Positions 42,177 through 52,765 of a DNA stretch of 64,000 nucleotides are shown here, piece after piece; position 1 is the stretch's first letter, and each line of letters begins with the position of its first letter. The notes below the pieces were generated by a model. It ran no database searches. It was not told the DNA's origin and was given only the letters and a program-made list of their open reading frames with translations. The stretch comes from Macrophomina tecta (lineage: Eukaryota > Ascomycota > Dothideomycetes > Botryosphaeriales > Botryosphaeriaceae): positions 496,001 to 560,000 of the forward strand of contig JAKSGN010000010.1 in the NCBI GenBank assembly GCA_024180945.1, given 5' to 3'. The translations under genes were made by a program, and so were the position numbers.

Positions 42177-43150
42177 CATTCAAGTTGAGAGAAGTTAGGC
42201 TGAGGATGCATGTAATTTATCAGAATTCATAGCTACAGAGAGCTCAACAGGACCTGCAGTGCCCTTCAGCTGATTTCGATTTGCATATACAAAGAAACAC
42301 CCAAAAATGAAGCGTTCGAATAGAAAGAACATGCCGTACTTCGGGAGATAAAGATGTTTTGCGGAAAATTAACCACCACCGTAGTGTTTAAGGGATGGAA
42401 CGAGTCTTAGTGCTGGAACCTATACAGCCAGAGCTTTTTCCGGCGGGAGGAAGCAGAAGGCTGTGTGTTTTCATGGTTTCGATCTTAGCTTAAGTAGTCC
42501 TTTAGGTGTGTGGAGTAGAATTTTTTTTTTTAGCAAAATTTATTCCTATTCCCCTCTATTATCTTGCTCCCAATTGCTCTGAACTCAGCAGTCTCGGGAG
42601 TGCGGCACCCGCTAATATAAAGTGACATATATTATCTCATTGACCTCTTGCACCCATAGAATGATTCCCTTTCAGGTATTAAATATAAGGGTAGGTCTGT
42701 AATTAATGTACCGTCTTGAGCTCATATGAGAATAAATGACATCTGTCATTGTGCTTCGCCATGGGAGTGGCTGACGCAATAGGACAAGTATGGCCGACAG
42801 CAGAGACGCAAACCTTAAATGGTCCACTCGAACTCGCCTAGATCTTGGTAATTACCTCGCGGAAAGACACACTATTCCTTCGGTATCCCGTGTGTTATAA
42901 TCATGCCACTCTTCCATCGTGGTACTCAATTGGCTTAACTCTTGGTTCAGCAGTGCTCGCCAAGGAACAATAATGCTTCATGACCGAATCATCCGCCGAC
43001 ACTGCCGTTTTCCATGCATATGAGTTGTCGGCCGGCCCCATCAGGAGAATCCACGTATACTCTGCGTTAGCTGAGCTAGTCTAGGGATCATAGAACCTGC
43101 ATGTGATGTCTGCACTGGCCCAGCTAATTGCACTATAAATTCATTGTAAC
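42177..43150. other. Intergenic upstream of the 43151 gene
   Basis: No gene; a T11 run near 42521. The last 80 bp share TAGTCTAGGGATC with the sequence upstream of gene Z, a possible common promoter element or duplication remnant. Confidence 0.45.
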
Positions 43151-44851
43151 ATGAAGAGAGCATCTCTAAGGACGCCATCAAACCTTATGGATTCCAGCTC
43201 TTCCTCCAGCTCTTCCTCCAGCTCTTCCACCAGCTCTTCCACCAGCTCATCCTCGAGCTTTCACTGGGGCTGGTATGATCCACCAATCCCCGCTTGTTAC
43301 GACTTCATGAACGTTCCCACGAACCTCATTTCCTCACCGGCCATATCTCGCAGCGATGGACGAGCCTATATAGTCCTCACGTCAGCCGATATCATTCCTG
43401 AGATGACTGATAAGCGGTTGTCCGACGAGGCGAAATATCTTCTCCACAAAACGTTCGTCAATTACGTTCTTCGGAAGAACCGTTCGCAGATACGTTCATT
43501 TTTCGACCGAGAGAATACTATGTCAAGCTATCACCGCGTCTGGATGCTTTATTACCATCTTGCCGACGGAAACGAGAAGACCCAGGGCCCATGGACATCC
43601 GATGATCTTTGTTTTACTGGACTTGGCTATAAAGACTGGCCGACCTACGACTTGGATCTCCCGATCTACGACCCGCGAGATATCAGGGTAGAACGATTCT
43701 CTCGCCTGGAGAACGGGTCGATAATTCATGGAACAACCGGGAAGGATCGGCTCGCCTGCTTTATCCCGCCTCTGATCGCGTGCACCAGTATGGGCTTCAG
43801 CCATACCTTGGAAAACAAAATACTTGCCACGAAGATGGGTTGGAAATGCTGCATGCCTAAGTTGTTGGGTGTCATCGGGATTCAAAAGGATGGTGGCACT
43901 TACGTAGTGGGGACCGTTTTCGAGAGGATTACTGGGATCCGGCTACTGAATTTGTACGTCCCAAAAGTGTTCCGGCCTAGTGTTCTCGCCGAACTTGAAA
44001 ATGGTTACGAGCACCTTCTCAAAAGGGATGCTTATTGGAACGGAAATGGCCCGGAAGACATCCTTGTGACAAAAGAAGGGAAGCTCTACTTTAATTCCAT
44101 GTATGGGCGCTTCGTGCCATACTATGAGCGAACTGCAGATCATTCAGCCATTGAAAAAGTCAAGTCATTCATCTCTCGGGACAGCACAATACGGCACTCC
44201 GTGCGTGTTTTAGAGAAGACCTGGACCGCAAAACCATTCCCCCGAAGACGGCTTGAAGATTTGCCATTGGAGCTCCTCCTGATGATCTTTGAGCTTGTCC
44301 TGATCGACCCGGGCAAGCTATTTTGGGCGTATGGCTCGATACTGGCTGTCAATGGTCTAGAGGCACCTGATCTCGACTTGAAGGAGTGGCCCGGCGAAGG
44401 TCTTTCGAAAGTACTCCCAGAAGCCCACAAATTTACTTACGAGAAAAACCATTTTGTCGTCGAAGTAGGATGGCTAAAAAAATTCCTATCAGCGCCGAAA
44501 GACATCAAGAAAATCCTTGAGATCACGATCCAAGTAGACGCAACTCGACCTCATGGAAGTAACCGACCCTGGAGGGAAGGAATTCGAGAGCTTGTCCGCA
44601 AGTACCCCCAGCTTACGAAGATCTACGTCAGTATCTACGGTAAGGTACGGCAAGAGTGGTACCTTGAGCGGTTTCAGGACCACTCTGTGCTTCGTTTGCT
44701 TCGACATGTATGCCGGAGCAAGATTGCAGGGGTGATTATCCGAGATTGTGGGCATCGGTCTGAATTCGAGGACGCCAATAGCGAAGTATATACCCGCAAA
44801 GAGGTAGAGGAACACATTCGAGACTGGTTGAGTCACGAAGAAGACACCTAG
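43151..44851 (+). CDS. Pseudokinase-like/F-box-like protein (566 aa)
   Basis: One open exon. Residues 14-36 are a poly-Ser/Thr tract made by an imperfect repeat of TCTTCCTCCAGC-type units (43196-43258). Residues ~150-330 resemble a decayed protein kinase: ENKILATKMGWK (alpha-C-like), MPKLLGVIG, TVFERITGIRLL, then WNGNGPEDILVTKEGKLYF where active kinases have GD..N and NSMYG where DFG is expected, so both catalytic Asp residues are replaced. At ~372-395 is an F-box-like motif (LEDLPLELLLMIFELVLIDP). The C-terminal EEHIRDWLSHEED resembles the end of gene Z. Together these suggest a common family with Z, perhaps as SCF-type adaptors. No intron is needed. Confidence 0.78.
   Translation: MKRASLRTPSNLMDSSSSSSSSSSSSTSSSTSSSSSFHWGWYDPPIPACYDFMNVPTNLISSPAISRSDGRAYIVLTSADIIPEMTDKRLSDEAKYLLHKTFVNYVLRKNRSQIRSFFDRENTMSSYHRVWMLYYHLADGNEKTQGPWTSDDLCFTGLGYKDWPTYDLDLPIYDPRDIRVERFSRLENGSIIHGTTGKDRLACFIPPLIACTSMGFSHTLENKILATKMGWKCCMPKLLGVIGIQKDGGTYVVGTVFERITGIRLLNLYVPKVFRPSVLAELENGYEHLLKRDAYWNGNGPEDILVTKEGKLYFNSMYGRFVPYYERTADHSAIEKVKSFISRDSTIRHSVRVLEKTWTAKPFPRRRLEDLPLELLLMIFELVLIDPGKLFWAYGSILAVNGLEAPDLDLKEWPGEGLSKVLPEAHKFTYEKNHFVVEVGWLKKFLSAPKDIKKILEITIQVDATRPHGSNRPWREGIRELVRKYPQLTKIYVSIYGKVRQEWYLERFQDHSVLRLLRHVCRSKIAGVIIRDCGHRSEFEDANSEVYTRKEVEEHIRDWLSHEEDT
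43196..43258 (+). repeat. Ser/Thr-coding minisatellite
   Basis: Imperfect 12-bp units (TCTTCCTCCAGC / TCTTCCACCAGC) encode a Ser/Thr tract in the N-terminus of the 43151 protein. Copy number could vary between strains. Confidence 0.75.
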
Positions 44852-45201
44852 ACATCACTCGACTCCGCTGCACACCGAGGGCAAAGATAACAGCGCACGG
44901 CCTTATCGGAGCCTCTCTTCGCTAAGGCCACAAGAGAGGTTATCGAATATCGAATGTTGGGCTTGCCCCTCTGCAAGAGCAGCAACTTTTTCATCTCAGA
45001 TTAGCATCCACTTTCTGTGAGAGTAGGCTCGAACAGCCTCATGTATTCAACAACACTCACCTCGTTCTTCTCAGTCTACCCTTTTTTTGTGGGGAGTTTA
45101 TTATGCTTTTCACCATTATCTAACTAGCTTGTACCCCCGTTTTAGGTAATACACGAAAGATGGGTTGAAATATATTACTCGTGTACATGTAAGGTACTGT
45201 G
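44852..45201. other. Intergenic, no feature
   Basis: 3' flank of the preceding gene; nothing recognisable apart from the CTGTG target copy at 45197-45201. Confidence 0.4.
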
Positions 45202-45435
45202 CTGTTGTCAGACTATTTTGCCTTACTGCCTCAGATCGGCTTCTACTCTTTGCCACCTCCTCACTACTCCTCATCTTCACAAGCATCGGATAGCAATATC
45301 GGCTTCTACTCTCCTCGGTTATTCAAGCACTCATTTATGTATATAAGCAAAGCATACCTACCTCCCTCTCAAGAGACAGGCAGAGTCTACTCTCATTTCT
45401 GACCTCACTACTCTTCACTCAACAAAATCCAACAG
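45202..45435 (+). mobile_element. Solo LTR-like repeat, family L1, copy 2
   Basis: 234 bp beginning CTGTTG and ending CAACAG (perfect 6-bp inverted ends), flanked by CTGTG on both sides (45197-45201 and 45436-45440). Internal TATGTATATAAGC is TATA-like. It is the better preserved relative of 28109-28335. Confidence 0.8.
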
Positions 45436-46226
45436 CTGTGTCTAGTCACCGGTCTTATTGAAACGAGAAAAGTGGTCGCCCGCAATGTTCTATAGTCGAG
45501 AGGGCCCAGAGAGGCTGCGAAGCAGTCTCCTAGCCTTTATATTGCAGTTCGTGTAATCGGAAGATTTGGACAGTATTCTAATGATGTAATCGGCCAGAAA
45601 AAACCTGCTGCGCATGTAAAAGCACCATAGCTCTAGCGGTCGGCTGCAGAACTCCGGCGCAATGGGCGTCGGACGGTTACACCCAATGGTTGACTCCAGC
45701 CAGGAGTAGAAAGCCGACCGAAGGGTGCGATTGTCTAACAACTACTGCACTGGTGCATCTTTTGTTAGCGCCGATTAGTTAACAAGGGAGAAAACAGGTC
45801 TGTGCAAGGATTACCTAGCCAGCCGACCAGAGGCTCCGGTTCGATGAATACGAGGATTTTCTGCAAAAAGCGCTAACAACAGATACATCCCAGACCGCTG
45901 TAGGCGTTGTTCATGGCTTGATCTCCACTCTAGATCGCAATAGCGCAACAGGCAGCAAACGCATTGTTCTCTTCTTTTTGTCGGTTATTTCAATATTATG
46001 GCGTGCGGGAAAAGGCGCGATGCTTGTTGGTCCCATGCTTCTGAGGCAAAACTACCATGTACCACCGACTACCGCGCTGTCCTGGTTGGCGGGATGTTCT
46101 GGAAATCTCCGTTGTGCTTAACATATATAATATCTCCTTTGCTCTGTTCCAGGAGTCACTCGCTGCATGAACTGTCCTACGATCTATTGTATACTTTCCA
46201 ACATCCAACGCCGAACCCAAGAAGAC
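45436..46226. other. Intergenic, no gene seen
   Basis: Only short frames occur. The end of the region is the probable promoter/leader of the gene at 46227. Confidence 0.4.
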
Positions 46227-47217
46227 ATGCCCACCAAAAACGATCAACGGAGCCCAGTTGTAAGTATATGCACACGAGATTTTCCAGATCAAGTACTAAC
46301 TCAGTCCATAGGGACATCACCATTCCCAGGACTCTAGGACCGACGCAAACAACCACCGATTATCTGCAGTCGCTATATTGAGGGATCCAATGTGGGAAGC
46401 CACGCGCTTAGCCAGACTACCACTTGAACTGCGCGAAATGATCTACGACTTGTGCATCCCAGACTCTTACCCGGTCTTCCGGGCGGCAGAGGTACTTCCA
46501 TGGAACGGAGTGAAGCTCGAGGTTATCAACTTCATCCTCCGTAGCCGGAAGGGGACGGTCTCTGTGAAAATCTACGATACCGGGATGAAGGTCGAGGGGG
46601 AGACATTTTTCCTCCACGAATTAGGTCCGGGTAGCCTAGTTTACCCCGTGCTCAGCAAAGCCCGGTATCTATCCATCGCTATCACAACAAATTGCTCGCA
46701 TGCCGCCGGAGACTCCAACAGCCCAGTTTTCAGCATTATGACCAGAATTTTTATCCTTGTAGAGGCAATGCGAGGAGGCGAACAGGAGGGGAAGCGTGCG
46801 ACCATCTCACTCCGTATCCACACCGGCCACCCAAATAGCGACCAGACTTCGGACCCCACTTACTTGAAGGAGTGTGCGAAAGTCCTACTTCGGCCTTTCA
46901 CCACTCTAACTATTCAGATCGACGTTCTCAGAGCCATAGGATATCATACACGTTCGACGGGCAGTTCTTCGCATAATCTATTCCAGGAGGCGGAGTCGAC
47001 GTATGGGGCAATGAGCCTCAGGGAAGCCGTACAGCGGCCTAATTCCCATCAGGCAGCCGCAAGCTGCGCCCGTTTTGTGCAAGCTTTCAAAGTGTTCGAA
47101 GTGATACAGCTGCAGTGGGCATTAGGGTCACAGCAGGCAAAGGCGGAGCTAGAAGATGCGGGCTTGGCTATGCAGGAGATATGCAGGATGTGGGTCGAAA
47201 CACTCTTTACTATGTAG
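46227..47217 (+). CDS. F-box-like (LPxELR) protein (312 aa), 2 exons
   Basis: A 33-nt first exon (46227-46259, MPTKNDQRSPV) joins 46312-47217 across a 52-nt intron with GTAAGT and a TACTAAC branch site, phase 0. Near residue 45 is RLARLPLELREMIYDLCI, the F-box-like/2EXR type of motif common in expanded fungal families. The rest alternates beta-like and helical segments without a named domain. It may recruit a target protein to a ubiquitin ligase. It is shorter than Z and 43151-44851 and lacks the kinase-like region. No stop or frameshift. Confidence 0.75.
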
Positions 47218-47318
47218 AAGAAGCTCTTCTCGGACCTGTCAAACCTTGCTTTTAGTATAGAATCCTATTAACTATTACAACTTAAACCTTTCTATTATAA
47301 AAGTTTCCCCCTAAAAGC

Positions 47319-47588
47319 CTATGGAAGTGTCTCTAACATCCTCCACGACTTACGGATCTTCCGCGATGACCAGTCCTTTGTTACGAGAGATTTGCTAATA
47401 TTCTCCTCGTAAACCCACGAGTTTGCTTCTGGGCCGTATCCCTCCCACTGTACAAGAAATTGATGTATTTCGTGCCGTCCTAGACCAAGAGGTCTCGATC
47501 TTCTTATAGAGCTTTGTTGCTGCCGGCAGCTGCGACGGAGGGAACGATGATCGAGTAGTTTTTTGACCGGGTATCTCCGAGCATTCAT
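47319..47588 (-). CDS. Chromodomain fragment (partial gene)
   Basis: The frame reads MNARRYPVKKLLDHRS, an Arg/Ser insertion, then HQFLVQWEGYGPEANSWVYE and ENISKSLVTKDW: the two ends of a chromodomain with the aromatic residues (Y, W, W/Y) that cage methyl-lysine. It is only 89 codons and probably the last exon of a longer gene; upstream minus-strand exons could lie in 47590-47712 but no splice was settled. Chromodomains bind methylated histone H3 or occur at the C-end of some retroelement integrases. A fuller chromodomain gene is at 57395-58829 with the same KGYGPE-NSWV core. Confidence 0.5.
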   Translation of the reverse strand: MNARRYPVKKLLDHRSLRRSCRQQQSSIRRSRPLGLGRHEIHQFLVQWEGYGPEANSWVYEENISKSLVTKDWSSRKIRKSWRMLETLP

Positions 47589-47964
47589 CCTTTTTCTTTC
47601 CTTTCCGTGTCACTGTCCGTACTTTAGTATGTATGTGCGTGCGTGAGCGTGTGCGTGAAATGAACTGGGGGAGAAAGAGTATGAAGGACGGGGTACCTTG
47701 TTTTGTCGGCAACTGGTGTTGTGTTCACAGAATAGGTCAGTTATCGTTTGATGCATATTCAAGAGCGAGAGGGACTACAGGATATATAGACAAGCGCCCA
47801 CCTCGGTTGGTCGACCAGATGTGGTCGTCACGGCATACCAGTCCTGACGAAGCCAGAATTATTCTGATTGGCCTCCGCGACTCTCAAGCCAATCGGCCTA
47901 CTGTATAGTAAATCGAGGGCTCTTAAGATACGCAGTACTTAAGAATAAATGATAAGACTTAAGA
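47589..47964. other. Intergenic between divergent genes
   Basis: Likely 5' region for both the minus-strand chromodomain fragment and the gene at 47965. No other feature. Confidence 0.35.
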
Positions 47965-48490
47965 ATGCCACGGGCCCTTACGCGGACAGCTGCTTCGATT
48001 ATAGCCCTCGGTCTCGGCACAAGTTATCTGTTCCCTCCGCACCAGCTGCAACAAGTATCCTCGTTTCTACCCAGGATGGCACCAAGTGATGCGACGACGC
48101 GAGAAGAGCGACAAGAGGGATATTTTCAGCGTCGTAAGATCATCAATCCGACGGAAATAGAACAAAGGAAAAATGAACTCCTCGTTCGCTTAGCTGAACG
48201 AGCTGGGGGTCAGCGAGAAAAACAACTGTCGGAAGTTAGGGCTGCTCGAGAGGCTCTGTTCGAGCGTACACGCCTTATTATCCGCTATGGATACGTGAAT
48301 GGTCTCCCAGATGAGGCGCATGGCAACGAAAGAACAGAAAAGAGTGAGAGAGAATACTGTTATACTTTTACTAAGCTAATTCCTTCTCGTAGTCAGTATT
48401 ACGCAGAACCCCCACCAGCCAGGGAGTAAGTCCGAGAAAAGGAAGGAGGACAAACGGAGACATCATAAATCTCGGCATACATCGAGATAG
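47965..48490 (+). CDS. Hypothetical basic-tailed protein (158 aa), 2 exons
   Basis: Exon 1 (47965-48343) joins exon 2 (48393-48490) across a 49-nt intron (GTGAGA..GCTAATT..CGTAG), phase 1. Splicing replaces the read-through end with a strongly basic tail (SEKRKEDKRRHHKSRH). The first 20 residues (LTRTAASIIALGLGTSYLF) are hydrophobic and could be a signal anchor; a second start at 48076 (MAPSDATTREERQ) would give a soluble form. The middle is a charged helix (IEQRKNELLVRLAERAGG). Family unknown. The stop lies only 12 bp from the end of the convergent DUF7924-like fragment. Confidence 0.52.
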
Positions 48491-48502
48491 GAGCGGCATA
48501 TC

Positions 48503-49016
48503 TCATTGTTTCGAATGGTTCCTCTTGTGGCGTTTGGTTCCTTGTGAGAGAGATGTGTCGGGTGCGGGGTCGGAATTCTTAAAGCTGCTTAATTGCCCAC
48601 TGGTATCTGCAAGCGAGGCCGCATCTTCGGATTGAGAGAGACGATGAGTCTCTATGACCTGCGACAGGCCTGTGTGGTCAGAAAACAGCGGCTCTGAACT
48701 GTGGCCTACCGAGAAGTCCGGGTCGAGGGGTATCTGGTCGATGGCTGAGCTGATCCGGGCCAGGTGAATCGGTACCCACTGCTCGTATATACTTTTCGTA
48801 AATTTATATGCGGTCCATTTCTCCTTTCCTCGTTGTTCGGTAAAAGCTGAACTCGCGAATGAGGTGTCGGTGGTACGTGTCTTCGAAAGAGCCAAGATCG
48901 CACGGTATCTTCGATCTGCTGGATGTTGTCGCTGGGCAGAACAATGTGCTTACCGAACAGACGGCTTTGATAAGCAGAACACCAGAACGGAAACGAGGCC
49001 AACGCGCTCGAGGCAT
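48503..49016 (-). pseudogene. Truncated, frameshifted DUF7924-like paralogue
   Basis: The C-terminal part (EKWTAYKFTKSIYEQWVPIH, HTGLSQVIETHRLSQSED) clearly parallels the gene at 49276-50958 (DKWTTYKFTKNVYDNWMPDH, QTGLSQELESHHLSQSEG). Just upstream, YHRHLIREFSF is in another frame, a 1-nt difference at a TTTT run (~48841). The conserved core of the family is absent, so this is a partial duplicate that cannot encode the full domain. Confidence 0.72.
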
Positions 49017-49275
49017 GGCAGGCTAAGGCGGATGGACGCGAGGGAGAGATGGGTATGCAGGTATCTACGCCCGTGGAGAGGACACGGAGGAATCTGACTT
49101 CACAGCCACAAGTTGACGCCATTCATGGTGGTGTGCTCTGATGATCTATGCGAACACTGAGATTCATAACCTATAGCGAGGTATTGGAAAACATAATTGC
49201 CGAAAGAACCATGAACACGCCTCCGAAATCCCGTAAAAAAAAAAAAAAAAAGGGCACAAGCAGCGATAAACGTCA
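49017..49275. other. Spacer with A17 tract
   Basis: Separates two related genes and holds an A17 run (49235-49251). No gene. Confidence 0.45.
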
Positions 49276-50958
49276 CTACTTCCGCCTCGGCTTCTTGAAG
49301 CTCTGAGAAACAGACGTGTCAGGAGTCGTGGCTTCAATAGGAGCAACGCTTGATCCATCGTCTCGACCAGCAACCGATGCCGACCCCTCCGACTGCGAAA
49401 GGTGGTGGCTTTCCAGCTCTTGCGAGAGGCCGGTCTGGCTTGAAAACTGCAGCTCCGACTGCTGCGGGACATCAAAGTTGACGCCGTCAGGGATATCGTC
49501 GATTGCCGAGCAGATGCGCTTGAAATGGTCAGGCATCCAGTTGTCGTAGACGTTCTTCGTGAATTTGTAAGTCGTCCATTTGTCTCTGCCATTCCGGGCC
49601 GTGAAGTCAAATTTGTCAATCAGGTGACGATAGTACTTCGTGTCCTTTCCGTCAATGACAGGATAGTGACCGTAGATGCGGACGCTGCTGTGGTCGTGCG
49701 AGATCGAGAAAGCGAGGATCTCGCGGTCGAGCTCCTTCTCGCGCTTCACCAGCCGGAACAGCTCCACGACGGCGCGCACCGCGAGCGTCGTGCTGTGCGC
49801 GTTCTGCCGGTCCGCGATGTTGAGGGCCTCGGCCCCGCACTTGACCTCACAGGTGAGGAAGGGGAAGTACATGAAGTACGTGGCCTTGAACACAGACAGA
49901 TCCAGGAGCTCTCCAAGCCAGGGCTTGAGCAACTCCATTTGCTTTGGTGTGAAAGCGGACCAGATGAATCCGACTGAGTAGTCCGGACTGGGCTGAGTAT
50001 CAAACAAAAACATGGACTCAGTCCACATCTCGCTGACGGTTTCCACGAGGTTGTCAAGCTTCTTGTTGCCGTATAAAGCTAGAGTCTCTGCAGATGGAAC
50101 GATCAGCCGAGATATGTCTTGAACAACCTTCGCCTCCTTTCTGTTCCGTATCTTGCGGCAGGTCCGTTCGAAAATTTCGTCGTTGAACAACGAATCGCGT
50201 GGAGTGGTTTGTTCAGCTGCAAGCAAGCGCCCGCACAGGTCTTTGCTTGCTTTCGAAACTCCTAGATCGGAATCATCCATGTAAATACCCTTTGTACTGA
50301 GGAGAATCTCGTATCCTGCATGCCGATAAGAAGCACGCTTGGCCTCCTTTTGCTTGTCATCGGACGGTGTAACATCGCTAGGCGTACGGGACGTTCTGGA
50401 CGTCGTTCGACGGAGGGTCGAATCAGACTTCTTCCTCGTGAGTGGGTTACTCATATTCACGTTAGACTCGAAATATGTCCGTGGCCAGTGTAGGTGTTTC
50501 CGCCAGTAGTCAATAGGATTGTTGCTATCCGCGTCGTCGCCCGCCGTTTCCGTGTGCGCGTCCTCCGCCGTGGTGGAAGTCGGCCGCTGCCGCTTTTGTG
50601 TTGGTTGATCCGATGTGTCCACCTCGCAAGAACGTCTGCGCTTCTGGCCCGTGGGCTGTGTGGTCGTCGACGGTGGCAGCTACAACCCAATAAGCTCAGT
50701 GCACCATACGGCCAAGGAGGGGAGACTCACTGGACCGCTAGGACCGCTGTTCTCAGGCGCAGGAAGTAGACTTTGGATCAACTGATGCGTGCGACCCTGC
50801 TGAAGGCGTGCGCTCCTTCGGAGAGGTCTTGTTTCTTTCCTGATTCCTTGGGGTCGCTCTCCTACGAAACGATCAGCCAACGTACAAGACGACTTGCGTA
50901 ACAACATACCTCGAGCGAGCGATGTTGAGCGACAGCTGTAGATATTTGTGCGAACCAT
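49276..50958 (-). CDS. DUF7924-like fungal protein (527 aa), 3 exons
   Basis: Exons 50958-50910, 50861-50731 and 50679-49276 join across two ~50-nt introns, totalling 1584 bases. The N-terminus is basic and Arg-rich (RPLRRSARLQQGR), followed by KKRQRP-type nuclear signals and a Ser/Thr-rich linker. The conserved domain spans about residues 250-450: DYSVGFIWSAFTPKQ, MYFPFLTCEVKCGAEALNIA, RQNAHSTTLAVRAVVELFR, IYGHYPVI and WTTYKFTKNVYDNWMP. I recall this as the fungal DUF7924 family; the E-x-K core (CEVKCG) and alternating layout are reminiscent of PD-(D/E)xK nuclease folds, which is inference only. A truncated copy lies just downstream. No frame damage. Confidence 0.85.
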
Positions 50959-51854
50959 GTTGATGAGGAGTGAGAAGGGTTGAGATTTATGTAGAGAGTA
51001 AGCGGTTGGCGGAGTTGTAGAGATGGATGGCGAAGCGCTGTGACGAAGGCGTTGATCGCACGGATGCCGCTCGGCAAATATCCGGCTAAACCGCCAGTGG
51101 TCCGATAATGAGTCATGTGTTTCAGCCATGCGCCCTTGCACGCCCGGTCCAAAACGTTGCGTTCGTCGAAGCGCTTACACGGGCGATTCCACTACTCATT
51201 CGTTGCCCTCGAACACAGATAGAGCAACCAATGCGCGAGCAACCAAAACGCGCCCAGGGCTAGATCGACTACTATTTATAGCACGCGCCCGAACAGCAGT
51301 CGTTACCTTCGCCGAACGTTGCGTTGAGAATATCTCGGCCTTCGACCAGCCTAATATCTGCGCCGGAGAGCCCCGCCAGAGCTGAGACCTCATGCACTCG
51401 AGCTTAGAGCGAGGTGCCATTTTTCGGGGCATGATCACCAGAAAGTCATCGGTTCGTATGTCCCGTAACTGGCTCCAAATAGCGTTGGCCAGCTTCCAGA
51501 GGCCTGTGGATCGAATCCAGGAAACGGACAAGTTGACTGGTGGTTGCACCCTAGTTGCTAATAGTAGGCGCGCGATGACAGCAAACCGACGGAGTGCTTC
51601 TATCCGCGTGGCTGTGCTAGTAAGGAGGAACTCACCTTCGATCTAGTACATCTGGTGATATTAGCGGTGATCTATGGCTTACCGTCACTTACGTTCGATG
51701 CCGTTCAGTATTCATCATCGCCCGGCGCTCTTACACCAATCATATGAACCAAACAGCAACAAATAGATCGCGTGTTGTTAGGGGAAGAAAACTAAGATTC
51801 AACAATTTGCAACAACGGGAAAGCACTAGACTATAAAGTCATTTGCTCTTCTCA
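50959..51854. other. Intergenic, no supported gene
   Basis: Frames up to 153 codons exist on the minus strand at 50680-51141, but they overlap the exons of the DUF7924-like gene in another frame. A 117-codon frame at 51196-51549 has no features. Confidence 0.4.
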
Positions 51855-52765
51855 TCAATCCTCCTCGATGTCCGTTACATGACTCTCTTGATCTTGGCAA
51901 TCATATCTGGTCCTCCCCTCCTCAAAAATACCGGCAGTATCTCCATCAGCCATTACCTGAATGTAACGCTGGTAGAAAGCAAAATCAGCATCGTAATTGC
52001 GCCGAGATAACCATGCAGACCAGGAGCTTGCCCGAACCACCAAAACATCCTCATAAAGACCGGCGTGGTCTTCCAAAATCCAGCCCAGGAAATAGCCAGG
52101 AAGCATCCGGCCCCGGAACCAGACAGAATGAACACCAACCCCTCGATCGACCAGTGCACAGTATCCGACTTGATCAAGTTTCTGGCAAAGGAGGACTTTC
52201 TTTCGATATTCGAACCCTCTAGATGGAAGGGCTTGGACCTCGATAGCACAAACAACATCCGAGAGTTGATCGAACGGAGTCAATGGCGCCTGCTGCGTTT
52301 CCGTCCGCGCTTGAGATTGAGGTGGTGTTGGAAGAGGTCGCCCCGAGATGATGCCCGCGCAGATGTTCCGAAGGGTTTCTTCACCTGTTCCAACGTAAGT
52401 ATGGAAAACCAATACATGCGTACTCTGTAAACTTACCCGTGAGAGCCTTGACTGGCTGAGGGTGGGTGATGCGGGAGGTATCGTACCGGTCCGAAGGGAA
52501 AGGTTCGGCGTGCAGAGGCAGAGTGCCTGAGGATGCCAACAAGGGAGTCATTACAGGATTTTCAGCCGGCGGAGTGCCGGATTCAAGGGGCAACGAGACT
52601 CCATCGAAGGCGAACGCTTCCTCGTACGCCTCTATGTGGGTCTTGCGGTCTATGTAATGAAGTCTCAGACATTAGCCAATCATGGGAACTGCTGCATGAG
52701 ATGATACCTCCAAGGGGCTCCACAGCTGCCAGTTGGACTTCTTCATTGTAGGTCGACGGAGTCAT
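51855..52765 (-). CDS. Hypothetical protein (266 aa), 3 exons
   Basis: Exons 52765-52708, 52649-52437 and 52384-51855 join across introns of 58 and 52 nt with GTATCA..CATAG and GTAAGT..ACAG borders, both phase 1, giving 801 bases. The start is MTPSTYNEEVQLAAVEPLG. The N-terminal half is Pro/Ser-rich. The C-terminal half has a compact, Trp-rich domain (VHSVWFRGRMLPGYFLGW, SSWSAWLSRRNYDAD) and an acidic end (HVTDIEED). No family recognised and no membrane segment. The two splices extend the protein by ~90 residues over the single-exon reading. Confidence 0.65.

Noticed and set aside
43196..43258. Possible CRISPR-like array of 12-bp units
   Set aside because: Units are contiguous with no spacers and encode Ser/Thr in frame; CRISPR arrays are prokaryotic.
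49525..49977. 150-codon plus-strand frame
   Set aside because: Antisense shadow of the DUF7924-like gene.
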